In this document: piece after piece, positions 12,137 to 64,000 of the stretch
Layout of the letters: the number at the start of each line of letters is the position of its first letter
Numbering within the stretch: the stretch's first letter is position 1
Assembly: GCA_004026145.2 (NCBI GenBank)
Contig: CP034989.1
Location: forward strand, 2,193,134 to 2,257,133
Length of the DNA stretch: 64,000 bases
DNA from: Takifugu bimaculatus
Lineage: Eukaryota > Chordata > Actinopteri > Tetraodontiformes > Tetraodontidae
Reading direction: 5' to 3'
Made by a program: the position numbers and the translations under genes
Notes under the pieces: generated by a model
Seen by the model: only the letters and a program-made list of their open reading frames with translations
Database searches by the model: none
Told to the model about the DNA's origin: nothing

Positions 12137-13766
12137 GTACGGTATAAATGCGTTTACGTTTTAATGCTTCATCTTAGTCATGACTGCTACCGCTTGTGTT
12201 TTTGCCTGTAGGTAAAGTTAGCTGCATTGCCTCGGGTTTTTTTTCTTTGGGGGGCGGGGGGGCTCCTCAACAGGCAGCAGCAAACCCCTCGCTGCATGTT
12301 AGCAACCGCGGAGGACACTTCAGACTAACTAGGACCCTTTATCGGCGTGTCATTTCCATGCATCATCAATAATTTCCCCACACAAAAGCTTTACCAAATC
12401 ATCCATTTTGCACATAATGTCCCTCATTCATCCTCATCTCCTTGCTCAGGTTAGGCAGCCTGCGAGTGCAGCATTTTCCCTTAGATTCAGCAGCTGTTCT
12501 GCAGATTTTCCTCATTTTAAACTTTTCTTTATTTCTTTTTTTTCCTGCTTCCCTCTCTCTTCCCTCACTGATTTGGATTCCTGTCAACCCAAAGCCTCAT
12601 GATGCAGTTTTATGCTCTAATTACATTTAATATACTTGTACAAGTAATAGGTGATTTAAATTGCCTCAATTTGCATGTGATAATTATAAGCACTATGATG
12701 TATCTGCATTGAAGTTCACCTCAGTGTTTTGTTTAAGGTTATAAAACTCACCAGGCAGAAAATTACCCTTACATTTGTTAATACAATTACCTTTATATTG
12801 TCTGGTAGTTTTTTAATCGATCCATGGGTAAACTATCTATCCACTACAGTCTGCACTTGCACTTAAACTTAGAGTACCTAGTTGAATAAATTACTTTTTT
12901 TTTTAGCCTCGAAGGCTGCATAATCTTTAAAGAGCATTTTAGACATATAAAGCCTGCAAGCAATATATTAAAGGACATCTTTTTAGCACTATTTTTCTGC
13001 ACCAAAAACCCCCCGACTATCTGCTGACCTGGAGGCACGGGCCTGTTGTGACCTCTGATAAACATGATAAACCTGCTCCCACTTCCTTGAAGAAGGGCTT
13101 TATACAGTAGCATGTGGGGCCAAATACCTTTTGGGTGGGTAACCATTTCTTGGACAAGCCACGACAGCTTTTACTCAGTAAGTGTCAAAATTTGGATTTT
13201 AAATAGACGTGTCTTTCTAAAATTGCACACCCGTCAGCTTGCTTTGCCCGTCCGTCCCCCTCACATTTGTCTAATGTGAGGACATTTGTAAGTTAATTTT
13301 TTGCCACTGTAATGTAACCAGCGGAATGATAGGTTTCTCAGATATGTATTTGGTTTCAGTGTCTAATCTCCTCTCTTGCTAAGCTTCTGAATTGCCACAG
13401 AATAGTCTAACCTTGAGGTCAGCCAGGCTGTGGTGGCTTTGGGCTAAATTTGGATTGCTCTCCTGTAGCAGAGCGTTAAATACATGGAAGCAACTGGAAG
13501 GAAAAGATCAGGGTTGGGATCTCCCTTTTTTGGTAAACACAATTAGTTAACCTGTCCAAGTTCTGCCTTGGTCACACTGATAAATCCCAACCACAGGGAA
13601 TTGGTGAAGCAAGAATCAATCAAATGAGGGCTTGATTGCAGCAGGAAATCAAGTGTTATCAGTGGAACCCTTGATATTGGTTTGGGTGAGGTGATTTTGT
13701 TCAAGATATAGATGTATAAAGGACATAAATCATTATTTCTTTTTCTTTTGTGGTTTTGTTTCCAGC
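12137..13766 (+). other. Probable leader intron of wnk1
   Basis: AT-rich, with no coding similarity seen. It would run to the acceptor TTTGTTTCCAG ending at 13766. Alternatively the leader intron may extend to a weaker TTTAAG acceptor near 14419. Confidence 0.4.
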
Positions 13767-14431
13767 TACAAGGGACAAAGCTCGTCAAGCTAGGCCAGGC
13801 CGGGCCAGGCCGGGCCAGACAGAGCCTACCTAGCCTACGATCTGGTCTTGCCAGACAGCCCAGGAGCCTCTGAAGGAATCCTATCTACAAGCAGGGGTGC
13901 CTTTGCCACTTGTGGATTCCAATCATATTCGGACTTATCAGCCACTGGGAGGCCATACTGCTCTGCTAAGTCTCACCTCCTTCCATGTCATGGTTGTCAC
14001 TCTCCCAATGGTGGCATCAGGATGGATTTGGGTGTTAATTTGACAGTTCTCACCGTCACTGCAGTCCTTGCACAACCCCTCCTTTGATTACCTTTTAACC
14101 TTTCCATCCCCAGTCTCAAAGAGAAAGGCCCTTCCTCTTTCATGGGGCTTGCCTGAGCCCAGTACAGAAGGGCCTTGTCAGAACTGCAGGATCCCTTTTT
14201 GAGACTGTTGCCAACAGAAGGTTGATCAAAAACAGCCTTGTCCAAAAAGCATCAAAACTATTCAAATTTACAGCATTATTTTGATTCGTTATTTTATGCA
14301 TGATTGGTCCTACTTGGGATTTGTATGTGCCTGCATAGTTTACACATTGGCTGCTCTGATTACTCACTTGCAGTAAGTCCTTATTTATACAAAAATACTT
14401 TCTTTTTTTGTGGTTTAAGCCCTGGTGAGGA
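13767..14431 (+). other. wnk1: Probable 5' untranslated part of wnk1 exon
   Basis: It follows a good polypyrimidine tract and CAG acceptor and runs without a clear intron into the coding start at 14432. It begins with a short GGCCAGGCCG-type tandem (about 13793-13819). Upstream frames are open but unlike WNK1. If the TTTAAG acceptor near 14419 is used instead, most of this stretch is intronic. Confidence 0.4.
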
Positions 14432-62704
<48,273 letters not shown>

Positions 62705-64000
62705 GTACGCCCTGCTTGGCTCTTTGTGTGTAACGCCTTATTTATTTGCTCTTTCTTTTACCTGTTGTCTTTACTTATGCTGTACTTTTCCTTTACTTCT
62801 ATATATGTCAAGTCATGGTCATCCTGTCCTGCGGGTTTCCTACTCTGATGAAGGAAGACCCTCTACTTCTTATATTGTCAATGACAGAATACCGATGCCC
62901 CCAAACCCAGCTACTGTCCAATAATAGGAAATATTCACGATCAAAACTTTCACACACAAAAGGAAACATCAGTCCACCAACCAGTAAAATCAGTGATGGT
63001 GATTTCATAGATGTTTTACAGTTTTAGTTCCGGTTGGCTTGGTCAGTTATCATCTTTACTACTGTGGTCTCATCTTTAAGAGTATCACAGCAAGAAAAAG
63101 CTTGAAATTGCCATTTATAAACATCAATATGTGCTGGCAAAAACAGAGCTAAAATACTGAGAAAACTTTGAGTTTAATCCGTCTAAAACTTGGGGGATTA
63201 TCGGTTAAACATAATCAGTGTACTAGTGCAGCATAACTAGACTTAATTAGTTATACGTGATAAATAATCACAGCTAAACAACTGATATAGCTTTGCTTTA
63301 TGTTTTATCATTAAATGTTTTGACTAGTTTCTTTGCTGTTAATTGTCAGGTACATTTTAAACCCTGATTATATAGCCTTGAATTCTGAGCAGCACAGACA
63401 GCAATATAACAGAGTCATTCTTTCCTTTCCAGCACAGATATGATTGTTAGTGTCTCGACTGCTATTTTTCACGTTCATCACCAAGGAAACACAAATTTCT
63501 GCCTTATTTTAAGGGGAATTGATAAACTGCAGCTTCAATTTAGTATATTCATTGTTCAAATTTTGAATGAGAAGCTCTGAAACATAAGTGTGAATTGCAC
63601 TGGCTCCTTTGTATATTTGATAAAAGACCCTCTGCAGCTCAAGCCCCTTCTCCCCCTTTCTTATTTCTGTCCCTTTCTCTCCCCTTATCCACACCAGTCC
63701 TCAGCTGTCCCTTCGTCACTGCACTGTCAGGAGGGGAGAAAAACAGATCTGGGTCTTACCTTTGTTTTTGTTGGTGTTTTTATTTATTTATTTAAAAGAA
63801 AAAAAGGCTTACAGAGGGTTTTATACAGGCATATTGTGGGTCTGTAAGGTTAGTTTAACATCCTGATTTGGACCCAGTTCTGGTGTGGCCTGTGAGCTGC
63901 AGAGAGGACTGAGAACTAAGGGTTGGTTACCCAAAAGCATCTTCAAAGGCGAGCCAAGACAGAAGCAAATCAATGTTATCTTAATATACAAACAATTATT
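62705..64000 (+). other. wnk1 intron 34, running off the window
   Basis: No exon with the expected final WNK1 sequence is present, so the gene's last exons lie to the right. The stretch is AT-rich without recognised repeats. Confidence 0.65.

Overview
The window is vertebrate, most likely teleost, genomic DNA. It shows short phase-consistent exons with GT-AG introns, abundant long (CA)n/(GT)n and (TATC)n microsatellites, a decayed fish-type non-LTR retrotransposon, and a gene with clear protein similarity to vertebrate WNK1. Family assignments come from remembered WNK1 motifs and from splice-site and phase logic; no database search was run.

Layout. Positions 1-11,560 lie upstream of wnk1. 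The left edge holds a possible minus-strand exon with one membrane segment, a candidate RFX X-box, and a good-looking plus-strand first coding exon (485-631). A possible minus-strand first exon at 4852-4947 sits where NINJ2 lies beside WNK1 in mammals; this is tentative. The rest is microsatellite-rich and apparently non-coding. A CpG-rich block (about 11,560-12,140) is the likely wnk1 promoter and leader.

From 14,432 to 62,704 I can place 34 coding exons of wnk1 on the plus strand. The final exons, which should encode the C-terminal region, lie beyond position 64,000. Exon 1 is 316 codons and is followed by a 22.4-kb intron holding a broken LINE, a 26-bp perfect hairpin and long GT tracts. 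Exons 1-6 encode the WNK kinase domain with Lys296 in the glycine-rich loop, Cys313 at the usual lysine position, HRD at 410-412 and DLG at 431-433 with the chloride-site leucines. Exons 7-8 encode the first autoinhibitory/CCT-like domain. Exons 9-16 are Ser/Pro/Gln-rich and include a 1.4-kb exon that probably matches the nervous-system HSN2 exon. Exons 17-19 encode a second CCT-like domain. Exons 22-30 form a disordered linker with RFxV docking motifs for SPAK/OSR1, and exons 30-32 a coiled coil plus a basic tail. Exon 34 is a 72-nt symmetric cassette.

Main oddities: two GC-AG introns; five apparent +1 reading-frame offsets confined to three large or low-complexity exons, with the conserved exons intact; a 123-bp stop-free intron whose retention would insert 41 residues in frame; RFQV motifs split across splice junctions; and a stop codon plus AATAAA just after the HSN2-like exon, which could end a short isoform. 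I did not find an unknown biological system. The window is best read as one large, heavily spliced kinase gene with unusual splicing and frame features.
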